From contig CALEXZ010000096.1 of NCBI GenBank assembly GCA_937926195.1, positions 1-10,744 of the forward strand: a DNA stretch of 10,744 nucleotides, read 5' to 3'. Made by a program: the position numbers and the translations under genes. Under the pieces are notes generated by a model. It did not search any database. It saw nothing but the letters and a program-made list of their open reading frames with translations, and was not told where the DNA came from. Below, piece after piece: positions 1 to 5,972 of this stretch (the stretch's first letter is position 1; the number at the start of each line of letters is the position of its first letter). Source of the DNA: an uncultured Actinomyces sp. (lineage in GTDB: Bacteria; Actinomycetota; Actinomycetes; Actinomycetales; Actinomycetaceae).

Positions 1-1002
1 GGCGACCTTCTCGACGGACTCGGGGTTGTTGGAGTTCTCCGCGAAGATCGCCACGGCGCCGGAGGCGGTGATGGCGTCGGCGGTCTCCTGGATCTTCTGG
101 GCGGTGGCGTCCTGCTGGGCGTTGAAGTCGCTCAGGGCCGCGCCCTCGAAGCGCACACCGTAGGCCGCGGAGAAGTAGCCGAAGGCGTCGTGGCTGGTGA
201 ACAGGACACGACGGTCGGCGGGGACGCTGTTCAGGCTCTCCTGGGCCCAGGTGTCGAGGGTCGTGAGGAGCTCGGCGTAGGCGCTCACGTGGGTGTTGAT
301 GGTCTCGGCGGCCCCGGGGGCAACGGCCGCGAGGGCGGCACCGATGTTGGCGACCTGGATGGCGGCGTTGCGGGGGCTGGTCCACACGTGGGGGTCGTAG
401 CGGAACTCGGCCTGCTCTCCCTCCTCGGGGGCGAAGGGCCACGGGGCGACGTCGACGGCCTGGATGCCGCGGTCGATGGTGTACGGCAGCGAGGCCTCGT
501 CGGCCTCGTGGGAGCCGGGCTTGTCGACGTCATCGGCGGTGAGGACGCCGGAGGTGACGACCATCGTGCCGTGGAAGCCCGTGGAGGAGACCGCGTCGTC
601 GAGGAAGTGCTCAAGGTCGACGCCGTTGACGAGGAAGAGGTCGGCCTCAGCCAGGGCGGCGGACTGGGAGGTGGTCATCTCGTGCTCGTGGGCGGAGGCG
701 TTGGGCGCCAGGAGGCAGGTGAGGGTCAGGCGCACGGGGGCGGTGGCGGGGTCGGCACCGAGCTCGGCGGTGGTGCCGTCAGCGCCGGTGCGCGAGAAGG
801 ACAGGTCCTCACCACCGGAGGCGAGCTGCGTGACGTAGTCGCAGATCTGGGTCGTGGAGGCCACGGCGTGGATCGTCGTGGCCTCGGGGTTGACCTGGGC
901 ACCCGGGTCCGAGGCGCTGCACGCACCGACCGCCGGCAGGACGAGGGAGAGGGAGGCGAGCACGGCGGCGGGGCGCCACGACGCAGCGAGGGGTGTTGTC
1001 AT
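1..1002 (-). CDS. Metal (Zn/Mn-type) ABC transporter substrate-binding lipoprotein, 3' end cut by window
   Basis: Extracellular lipoprotein expected to capture a divalent metal (zinc or manganese) and deliver it to an ABC importer. This is the ZnuA/TroA cluster A-I family. The first 334 residues are visible; the frame is still open at base 1. A signal peptide ends in VGAC with lipidated Cys28. Metal-ligand motifs seen: a His/Glu loop AHEHEM (His105/His107), YDPHVW (His205) and FTSHDAFGYF (His271); the fourth ligand, usually an acidic residue, lies beyond the window. The loop between first and second ligand sites lacks the long His-rich stretch common in ZnuA. Cys54 and Cys96 flank the domain before the first ligand and could form a disulfide. 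The ATG at 1002 has no Shine-Dalgarno sequence, but a promoter ends just upstream, suggesting a leaderless mRNA. Partner ATPase and permease probably follow outside the window. Family is secure; metal specificity is not. Confidence 0.9.
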   Translation of the reverse strand, partial: MTTPLAASWRPAAVLASLSLVLPAVGACSASDPGAQVNPEATTIHAVASTTQICDYVTQLASGGEDLSFSRTGADGTTAELGADPATAPVRLTLTCLLAPNASAHEHEMTTSQSAALAEADLFLVNGVDLEHFLDDAVSSTGFHGTMVVTSGVLTADDVDKPGSHEADEASLPYTIDRGIQAVDVAPWPFAPEEGEQAEFRYDPHVWTSPRNAAIQVANIGAALAAVAPGAAETINTHVSAYAELLTTLDTWAQESLNSVPADRRVLFTSHDAFGYFSAAYGVRFEGAALSDFNAQQDATAQKIQETADAITASGAVAIFAENSNNPESVEKVA

Positions 1003-1009
1003 GCGTCCC

Positions 1010-1038
1010 AGAATATTTCGGGTACCCGAAACATTCAA
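1010..1038 (-). promoter_or_regulatory. Sigma-70-type promoter of the metal-binding lipoprotein gene
   Basis: Minus strand shows TTGAAT (1038-1033) and TATTCT (1015-1010) separated by exactly 17 bp, a good housekeeping -35/-10 pair. The expected start of transcription, 6-7 bases past the -10, falls at about 1004-1003, at or one to two bases before the ATG at 1002. That predicts a leaderless transcript, which is common in actinobacteria. The promoter is seen in sequence; its activity is inferred. Confidence 0.6.
1011..1036. promoter_or_regulatory. 26-bp near-perfect palindrome, probable operator for a metal-responsive repressor
   Basis: Two 13-bp arms, GAATATTTCGGGT and ACCCGAAACATTC, are reverse complements with a single mismatch; the central 16 bp (1016-1031) are a perfect palindrome around GGTACC. 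The site fills the spacer between the -35 and -10 of the metal-binding lipoprotein promoter, so a bound protein would block RNA polymerase. The shape (TTCGG...CCGAA inverted repeat) resembles DtxR/MntR-family boxes more than the actinobacterial Zur box (TGAAAATGATTTTCA type). The regulator itself is not in the window, so its identity is inference. Confidence 0.65.
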
Positions 1039-1178
1039 GCTGGCGCAGGTGCCCCGCGGCACGCGGGCAGGACGCTCGGGCGCGCTGACGGGGACGCGGG
1101 GGAACGCCTTCAGCGGCACGCGGGCCCCCTCGGGGAGCGTGCGGGTCGCTCGGGGAGCGTGCAGGGCTCCTGCCCCGC
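1037..1178. other. Intergenic region with short direct repeats, no convincing terminator
   Basis: A 142-bp spacer between deoC and the metal-binding lipoprotein gene. It holds two pairs of direct repeats: the 13-mer GCGGCACGCGGGC at 1056-1068 and 1113-1125, and the 14-mer CTCGGGGAGCGTGC at 1129-1142 and 1149-1162 (period 20). The only hairpin near the deoC stop is a 5-bp stem at 1161-1173 (GCAGG/CCTGC) with no T-tract, too weak to call a terminator. Confidence 0.5.
1129..1162. repeat. Tandem 14-bp direct repeat, 20-bp period
   Basis: CTCGGGGAGCGTGC occurs at 1129-1142 and again at 1149-1162, separated by 6 bases, directly downstream of the deoC stop. The two copies are identical. The function is unknown; it may simply be slippage in GC-rich DNA. 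Confidence 0.6.
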
Positions 1179-1832
1179 TCAGTCCTCCAGGCCGTCGAGG
1201 ATCGCCACCGTCGCGGAGACCCCCAGGCGGGAGGCCCCGGCCTCGACCATGGCCAGCGCGTCCTCGGCCGTGCGGATGCCGCCCGAGGCCTTGACGCCCA
1301 GGCGCTGCCCGACGGTCTGGCGCATGAGCCGCACCGCGTGGACGCTGGCGCCACCGGCCGGGTGGAAGCCCGTGGAGGTCTTGACGTAGTCGGCACCGGC
1401 GCGCTCGCAGGCCTGGCAGACCGCGACGATCTCCTCGTCGCTCAGTGCGGCGGACTCGATGATGACCTTGAGCAGGGCGTCCCCCACCGCCTCCTTGACG
1501 GCGCGCACGTCCGCCTCGACCGCGTCCCAGTCATGCTCCTTGACCTGGCTGAGGTTGACGACCATGTCCACCTCGTCGGCCCCCTTGGCCACCGAGTCGG
1601 CGGCCTCGGCGGCCTTGACGGCGGTGGCGTGGGCTCCCGAGGGGAAGCCGCAGACGGTGGCCACGCACAGGCCCTGGGGGACCTCGACGGGCAGCTGGCT
1701 GGGGCTCACGCACACGCTGAAGGTGCCGAGCTCGGCGGCCTGCGCCACGAGGGCGGCGACCTGCTCTCCCGTCGCCTCGGGCTTGAGCAGGGTGTGGTCG
1801 ATCATGGCGGCGATGTCGCGGCGAGTGGGCAC
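1179..1832 (-). CDS. deoC: Deoxyribose-phosphate aldolase
   Basis: Cytosolic class I aldolase that cleaves 2-deoxyribose-5-phosphate to acetaldehyde and glyceraldehyde-3-phosphate, the last step of deoxynucleoside breakdown. At 217 residues it has normal length for the short bacterial DeoC form. Seen in the sequence: IDHTLLKP near the N-terminus (residues 11-18), Asp89 in DEVDMVVN, the Schiff-base lysine Lys151 in DYVKTSTGF, and the second active-site lysine Lys181 in GVKASGGIRT; all catalytic residues are present. The GTG at 1832 was chosen because AAGGAAAGGA sits 6 bases upstream and the family's N-terminus begins there; an in-frame extension to 1886 adds 18 atypical residues. Last gene of the nucleoside unit, 72 bp after the C39-like gene. 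Confidence 0.96.
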   Translation of the reverse strand: MPTRRDIAAMIDHTLLKPEATGEQVAALVAQAAELGTFSVCVSPSQLPVEVPQGLCVATVCGFPSGAHATAVKAAEAADSVAKGADEVDMVVNLSQVKEHDWDAVEADVRAVKEAVGDALLKVIIESAALSDEEIVAVCQACERAGADYVKTSTGFHPAGGASVHAVRLMRQTVGQRLGVKASGGIRTAEDALAMVEAGASRLGVSATVAILDGLED

Positions 1833-1850
1833 GGCGGGTCCTTTCCTTGG

Positions 1851-1866
1851 GGTGGGCTCGCCCACC
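1851..1866 (-). other. Small hairpin just upstream of the deoC ribosome-binding site
   Basis: GGTGGG and CCCACC form a 6-bp perfect stem with a 4-base loop in the 72-bp gap between the C39-like gene and deoC, ending only two bases before the deoC Shine-Dalgarno AAGGAAAGGA (1848-1839). There is no U-tract, so it is unlikely to terminate transcription. It could stabilise or tune translation of deoC, but this is inference. Confidence 0.4.
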
Positions 1867-1904
1867 AGCCTACGGCCCGACCCCACCGTGCGGGCCCCGG
1901 GTCC

Positions 1905-2660
1905 TCAGCAGGGCTCGACGACGGCGAGCACCCGGGGCCAGTGGCCGAGCTCGCGGGGTCCCGGTACCTCCGGGTCGCGCGGTGCCACCAGGTCGAGCAC
2001 CCCGACCGTGCCCGAGGCCGGGTCGTAGACGTGCACGCTGCCCGGCCCGGGATCCACCGCCCCCAGCAGGGACCACGACAGCGCAAGCACGTAGTGGCGT
2101 GGCAGCGCGGGCAGGACCCGCTCCGCCCCGGCGAGCACGGCCGGCACGACCGACGTCGGGGTCACCGGCCCGCCCGCCCCGGCACGCGTCCTGCGCGGCC
2201 CGCTCACGCGGCCGCCGGCGAGCAGGATCGCGGGCAGGCCCGCGGCCAGGTGCCGCCGCAGACGGGCGACGGTCGTGAACCAGTGGGGGCCGCGCTCACT
2301 CCCCCAGGTCACCGTGTAGGCCACCGGGCCCACGGGCGGCGGCACGGCCCAGCCCAGAGCCCGCGCCACCGCCCAGGGCGTCGATCCCAGGCTCCGCGGC
2401 CAGGGCAGCGGCCCCAGGGGACCGCGGGCGCGACGGTTCATGAGGGACTGGAGGCGCTGCTGCTCGGCGAGCAGGGCATGACGCAGGCCGTGGTGCTCCA
2501 GCGCGCGCAGGCGGGCCGCGGCGGCCCCGTCGCACTCGTAGAGCAGGCGCGCCGCCAACACGCAGGTCGCCCCGCAGGTCGTCTGGTCCTCCTGGACGAG
2601 GCCGTGCGCACGGCCGGGCGGGCCGAGCACGAGCCCGCCCGCGCTCATCCGCACCCGCAT
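1905..2660 (-). CDS. Unrecognised protein with C39/papain-like Cys-His-Asp pattern
   Basis: Not recognised as a named family. It is 251 residues from ATG 2660, rich in Ala, Arg, Pro and Leu. The N-terminus holds VQEDQTTCGATCV: Gln23 precedes Cys29 by six residues and Gly30 follows, the Q-x5-C-G arrangement of C39-type cysteine peptidases. Near the C-terminus HYVLALSW (His189) and VYDPASGTV (Asp213) match the His and Asp/Asn strands of that fold, so a complete catalytic triad is plausible. No signal peptide or clear membrane segment is seen, so it may be cytosolic. GGGG lies 7 bases before ATG 2660; a GTG at 2675 (4 bp after the deoA stop, no good ribosome site) and ATG at 2648 are alternatives. 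Embedded between deoA and deoC and presumably co-transcribed. Substrate and role are unknown; an inactive structural relative is also possible. Confidence 0.75.
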   Translation of the reverse strand: MRVRMSAGGLVLGPPGRAHGLVQEDQTTCGATCVLAARLLYECDGAAAARLRALEHHGLRHALLAEQQRLQSLMNRRARGPLGPLPWPRSLGSTPWAVARALGWAVPPPVGPVAYTVTWGSERGPHWFTTVARLRRHLAAGLPAILLAGGRVSGPRRTRAGAGGPVTPTSVVPAVLAGAERVLPALPRHYVLALSWSLLGAVDPGPGSVHVYDPASGTVGVLDLVAPRDPEVPGPRELGHWPRVLAVVEPC

Positions 2661-2679
2661 CGCCGTGCCCCGCACCGTC

Positions 2680-4017
2680 TCACACGAGCCGTTCGAGCAC
2701 GACGCCGGCCTCGCGGCGGGCGACGGCCTGCGCGGCCTCGGGCGAGCTCGCCGGGCTCACGGTGACGGCGTCCTCGAGGGCCTCACGCGCCCGCGCGAAG
2801 CGCTCGGGCGTGGCGGTGTGCAGCGTGAGCAGCGTCTGGCCCTTGCGGACGGCGTCGCCCGGCTTGGCGTGCATCTCGACGCCCGCCACCGCCTGGACCG
2901 GGTCCTCCTTGCGGGCGCGCCCCGCGCCCAGGCGCCAGGCCGCCACCCCGACGCCCAGGGCGTCGAGCTCGGTGAGGACGCCGTCGTGCGGGGCGGTGAC
3001 GACCTCCGTCTCGGGGGCGACCGGCAGCGGGGCGTCCGGGTCACCGTCCTGGCGGCGGATCATCTCGCGCCACACGTCCATGGCCCGCCCGTCGGACAGC
3101 GCCGCCCACAGCTCCTGCGGGTCGGTGGGGCGGCCCGCGGCGTCGAGCATCTCAGCGGCCAGGGCGAGCGTGAGCTCGACGACGTCGGCGGGGCCGCCGC
3201 CCGCGAGGACCTCAAGGCTCTCGCGCACCTCCATGGCGTTGCCCGCGGTCAGTCCCAGGGGGGTGGACATGTCGGTCAGCAGCGCCCGGGTGGTGACTCC
3301 GGCGTCCGTCCCCAGGCTCACCATGGTCCGGGCGAGCTCGCGCGCCATCGTCATGTCGCGCATGAAGGCGCCCGAGCCGACCTTGACGTCGAGGACCAGC
3401 GCGCCGGTGCCCTCGGCGATCTTCTTGCTCATGATCGAGGAGGCGATGAGCGGGACGCAGGAGACGGTGCCGGTGGTGTCTCGCAGGGCGTAGAGCTTCT
3501 TGTCGGCCGGGGCGAGCCCGCTGCCGGCGGCGCAGATGACGGCACCGGGGCCCGAGGGGCCGAGCATGTCGAGGACCTCCTCGTTGCTCAGGGCCGCCCG
3601 CCAGCCGGGGATGGACTCCAGCTTGTCGAGGGTGCCACCGGTGTGCCCGAGCCCACGGCCCGACAGCTGGGGCACGCTCACACCGAAGACGGCGACGAGC
3701 GGGGCCAGGGGCAGGGTGATCTTGTCGCCCACGCCGCCCGTGGAGTGCTTGTCCGCCGTCGGCCTGCCGATGCCGGAGAAGTCCATCCGCTCGCCCGAGC
3801 GGATCATGGCCTGGGTCCAGCGGGCGATCTCCTGCGGCTCCATACCGTTGAGGTAGATCGCCATGGCCAGGGCGCTCATCTGCTCCTCGGCGACGACGCC
3901 GCGCGTGTAGGCGTCGATGACCCAGTCGATCTGGGCCTCGCTCAGGCAGTGGCGGTCGCGCTTGTCGGCGATGACGTCGACGGCGTCGAAGGGCTCGACT
4001 GCGGGGGCGGTGGACAT
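2680..4017 (-). CDS. deoA: Thymidine / pyrimidine-nucleoside phosphorylase
   Basis: Cytosolic enzyme splitting thymidine or (deoxy)uridine with phosphate into the free base and (deoxy)ribose-1-phosphate. Its 445 residues match the usual length for this family (about 430-445). Seen: phosphate-binding DKHSTGGVGDK (residues 89-99), the family signature SGRGLGHTGGTLDKLES (119-135), and the pyrimidine-binding residues Arg179 in YALRD and Ser194/Lys198 in ASSIMSKK, corresponding by alignment to Arg171, Ser186 and Lys190 of the E. coli enzyme. The ATG at 4017 is fixed by a perfect AGGAGG (4028-4023) five bases upstream. It follows cdd by 63 bp, so deaminated cytidines feed straight into it. DeoA and the broader-specificity Pdp share these motifs, so preference for thymidine over uridine cannot be settled from sequence alone. 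Confidence 0.95.
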   Translation of the reverse strand: MSTAPAVEPFDAVDVIADKRDRHCLSEAQIDWVIDAYTRGVVAEEQMSALAMAIYLNGMEPQEIARWTQAMIRSGERMDFSGIGRPTADKHSTGGVGDKITLPLAPLVAVFGVSVPQLSGRGLGHTGGTLDKLESIPGWRAALSNEEVLDMLGPSGPGAVICAAGSGLAPADKKLYALRDTTGTVSCVPLIASSIMSKKIAEGTGALVLDVKVGSGAFMRDMTMARELARTMVSLGTDAGVTTRALLTDMSTPLGLTAGNAMEVRESLEVLAGGGPADVVELTLALAAEMLDAAGRPTDPQELWAALSDGRAMDVWREMIRRQDGDPDAPLPVAPETEVVTAPHDGVLTELDALGVGVAAWRLGAGRARKEDPVQAVAGVEMHAKPGDAVRKGQTLLTLHTATPERFARAREALEDAVTVSPASSPEAAQAVARREAGVVLERLV

Positions 4018-4039
4018 GCGGGCCTCCTGGGGGCGGTGT

Positions 4040-4086
4040 GCGTCGGGGTCAGGGTCGGGGCTCAGGGTCAGGACTCGGGTTCAGGG
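4040..4086 (-). repeat. Degenerate 6-7-bp tandem repeat spanning the cdd stop
   Basis: Read on the minus strand, the end of cdd and the cdd-deoA gap contain a run of related units: TGAACCC, TGACCC (twice), TGAGCCC and CGACCC. The run lies just upstream of the strong deoA Shine-Dalgarno. It supplies several spare TGA codons after the cdd stop. No hairpin or regulator site is evident in it; replication slippage is the simplest origin. Confidence 0.4.
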
Positions 4087-4584
4087 CGTGGGCGCGCCGT
4101 TGGCGTCCGCGGGAGCGACGGCGCCGTCGACCCGGGCGAGGTCGTCGACGCCGAAGCGCCCGGGCAGGACCTCGTCGATGGTCATGGTCCCACCGGGCAT
4201 GAGCAGCACCATCCGGGGGTGGGCGTGCTCGGACAGGGTCTGTCGGCAGCGTCCGCAGGGGGCGCAGCGCTCGCCGCGCGCGTCGACGCAGGCGAAGGCG
4301 ACGATCCGCCCGCCGCCGGAGCGCACGAGCTCGCTGACCAGACCGCACTCGGCGCACAGGGTCTGGCCGTATCCGGCGTTCTCGACGTTGCAGCCGGAGA
4401 CGAGGCGACCGTCCTCGGCGACGGCGGCCGCACCGACCTTGAAGCGCGAGTAGGGGGCGTAGGCGCAGGCCATGGCCTCACGGGCCAGGTCGGTCAGCCG
4501 CCGCCACAGGGCGTCGTCGACGTCCTGTGGTGCGACGCGGCGGCCCAGGTGGCCCCCGGTCGTCTGGGGTCCTGTCGTGCTCAT
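4081..4584 (-). CDS. cdd: Cytidine deaminase
   Basis: Cytosolic zinc enzyme hydrolysing cytidine and deoxycytidine to uridine and deoxyuridine plus ammonia. All catalytic elements are visible: YAPYSRFKVGAA (residues 42-53), substrate-binding NVENAGYG (66-73), and the zinc site Cys77-Ala-Glu79 in LCAECG plus Cys110 and Cys113 in PCGRCRQ; Glu79 is the proton shuttle. At 167 residues it is longer than the usual ~130 of homotetrameric Cdd, the excess being a ~20-residue N-terminal tail and an Ala/Pro-rich C-terminal tail. The ATG at 4584 has AGGAG (4600-4596) 11 bases upstream, a somewhat long spacing. It is the first gene after the transporter cassette, separated from it by 113 bp holding a strong hairpin, and feeds DeoA encoded immediately downstream. 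Confidence 0.95.
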   Translation of the reverse strand: MSTTGPQTTGGHLGRRVAPQDVDDALWRRLTDLAREAMACAYAPYSRFKVGAAAVAEDGRLVSGCNVENAGYGQTLCAECGLVSELVRSGGGRIVAFACVDARGERCAPCGRCRQTLSEHAHPRMVLLMPGGTMTIDEVLPGRFGVDDLARVDGAVAPADANGAPTP

Positions 4585-4635
4585 GCGGGTACCTGCTCCT
4601 CTCCGTCCCGGGACGCTTGAGATTTCTGGGTGACG

Positions 4636-4672
4636 GTCCTCCCCCTGCCGCCCGGGGCGTCAGGGGGAGGAC
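4636..4672. terminator. Strong 12-bp inverted repeat between permease 2 and cdd (terminator-like or processing hairpin)
   Basis: GTCCTCCCCCTG (4636-4647) and CAGGGGGAGGAC (4661-4672) are perfect reverse complements around a 13-base loop that can itself pair (CGCC/GGCG). It starts 25 bases past the permease 2 stop and ends 51 bases before the cdd start. No U-tract follows on the minus strand, so it is not a classical intrinsic terminator. It could be a partial terminator or an mRNA-stabilising end inside the operon. Confidence 0.55.
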
Positions 4673-4697
4673 ACGCTGTCTGCCACCTACAGGGGCG

Positions 4698-5969
4698 TCA
4701 CGGGTAGGGCACGCCCTCGGCCGCGGGCGCCCGGACCTTGCCCACGAAGCCGGCGACCGCGAGGATCGTCACGACGTAGGGGATCATGAGCAGGAAGTTC
4801 GCCGGGATGGGCGAGCCGATGACGCCGAGGGTCTGGGCCACCGCGGTCGCGAAGCCGAACAGAAGCGCGGCGAACAGGGTCCCCAGCGGGTTCCAGGCAC
4901 CGAGGATCATGGCCGCCAGGGCGATATAACCGTTGCCGCCGCTCATGTCCTCGGTGAAGCGCAGACCCGAGCCGACGGTGAAGAAGGCACCGCCCAGGCC
5001 GGCGAGGGCGCCACCGAGCACCAGGTTGTTCACACGGGTGCGCATGACCTTGATGCCCACGGTGTCGGCCGCCTTGGGGTGCTCGCCCACGGCCCTCATG
5101 CGCAGGCCCCAGCGGGAGCGGAAGAGCATGAAGGACAGGACGGCGACGACGACGTAGAGGGCGTAGACGAGGATCGTCTGCTTGAAGAGCACGGGGCCCA
5201 CGATGGGCACGTGGCTCAGCAGCGGGACCGCGAGGGTAGGCAGACGCACCGCCCTGTTGAGGGTGGGAGAGTCCGCGAGGAAGGTGGAGAAGAAGAAGCC
5301 GGTGAGGCCCGAGACGAGCACGTTGAGCACGACGCCGACGACCACCTGGTTCACCCGGTACCTCAGGCCGAACAGGGCCAGCAGCAGCGCGACGAGCATA
5401 CCGGCGAAGGGGGCCGCCAGCAGACCGACCCAGGGGTTGGACGTCAGGGAGGCGGCCACGGCCGCGAAGAAGGCACCGCCGAGCAGCTGGCCCTCGATGG
5501 CGATGTTGATCGTGCCCGAGCGCTCACCGACGACGCCCGCCAGGCCGCCGAAGACGAGCGGCACGCTCAGGGCCACGGTGGAGGCCAGGATCGTCACGAG
5601 CGGGATGAGAGTGTTGCGCCCCGCACCGGCCCAGGTGAGGAAGGACACGACGAAGGCGATACCCATGGTGGCGGTGACCCACGTGGGGATCTTCACCCCG
5701 GTGAGCTTCTGGCGGAAGGCGAGACCGGTCGCGGCGAGCGCGGCGAGGGTCATGACGACGATGACCGGGAGGGCGGGCAGCGTGAGATCCGGCAACTTGA
5801 AGAAGTCGGCGCCCGTGGCCAGCTGGAAGCGGGTGCTGCCGTCGGCGGTGGCCGCCATGAGCACTGTGAGGAGCACGACGACGACGCCGGTGACCGGCAT
5901 CTTCCAGGAGACAGGGGCGAGCCGGGTCGCCTGCTCGGAGTCGGTAGGACGGGTGGTGGTGACGGGCAT
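4698..5969 (-). CDS. Nucleoside ABC transporter permease 2 (NupQ/BmpC type)
   Basis: Inner-membrane permease subunit of a BMP-type (nucleoside) ABC importer, family BPD_transp_2 (the RbsC/LivH-like fold). It has 423 residues with many hydrophobic segments after a short polar N-terminus; the first membrane span is near residues 28-42. The stretch SGTINIAIEGQLLGGAFFAA is the hallmark loop of this permease branch, equivalent to GxxNIGxEGQ in YufQ/NupQ-like proteins, and GEHPKAADTVGIKV is the conserved cytoplasmic loop expected to contact the ATPase. ATG 5969 is supported by AGGAGG (5983-5978) eight bases upstream, embedded in the last codons of permease 1; only 3 bases separate the two genes. 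It forms the membrane channel together with permease 1. Nucleoside specificity is inferred from the binding protein and from the cdd-deoA-deoC neighbours. Confidence 0.93.
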   Translation of the reverse strand: MPVTTTRPTDSEQATRLAPVSWKMPVTGVVVVLLTVLMAATADGSTRFQLATGADFFKLPDLTLPALPVIVVMTLAALAATGLAFRQKLTGVKIPTWVTATMGIAFVVSFLTWAGAGRNTLIPLVTILASTVALSVPLVFGGLAGVVGERSGTINIAIEGQLLGGAFFAAVAASLTSNPWVGLLAAPFAGMLVALLLALFGLRYRVNQVVVGVVLNVLVSGLTGFFFSTFLADSPTLNRAVRLPTLAVPLLSHVPIVGPVLFKQTILVYALYVVVAVLSFMLFRSRWGLRMRAVGEHPKAADTVGIKVMRTRVNNLVLGGALAGLGGAFFTVGSGLRFTEDMSGGNGYIALAAMILGAWNPLGTLFAALLFGFATAVAQTLGVIGSPIPANFLLMIPYVVTILAVAGFVGKVRAPAAEGVPYP

Positions 5970-5972
5970 GGC

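Noticed and set aside
1011..1036. Zur box upstream of the metal-binding lipoprotein gene
   Set aside because: The palindrome core TTTCGGGTACCCGAAA does not match the TGAAAATGATTTTCA-type actinobacterial Zur site as remembered, so only a generic metal-regulator operator is called.
1833..1886. Upstream in-frame start extending deoC by 18 residues
   Set aside because: The added residues (MGSGRRLVGEPTPRKGPA) are not typical of DeoC, and the GTG at 1832 has a strong ribosome-binding site at the right distance.
1338..2765. A 475-codon open frame on the plus strand
   Set aside because: It runs opposite deoC and the C39-like gene, with composition of an antisense shadow and no supporting ribosome site or motif.
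2665..4620. A 651-codon open frame on the plus strand
   Set aside because: It lies antisense to deoA and cdd, whose motifs are unmistakable. Its translation is a Gly/Arg/Asp/Ala/His-rich low-complexity product typical of GC-rich shadow frames, with no domain.
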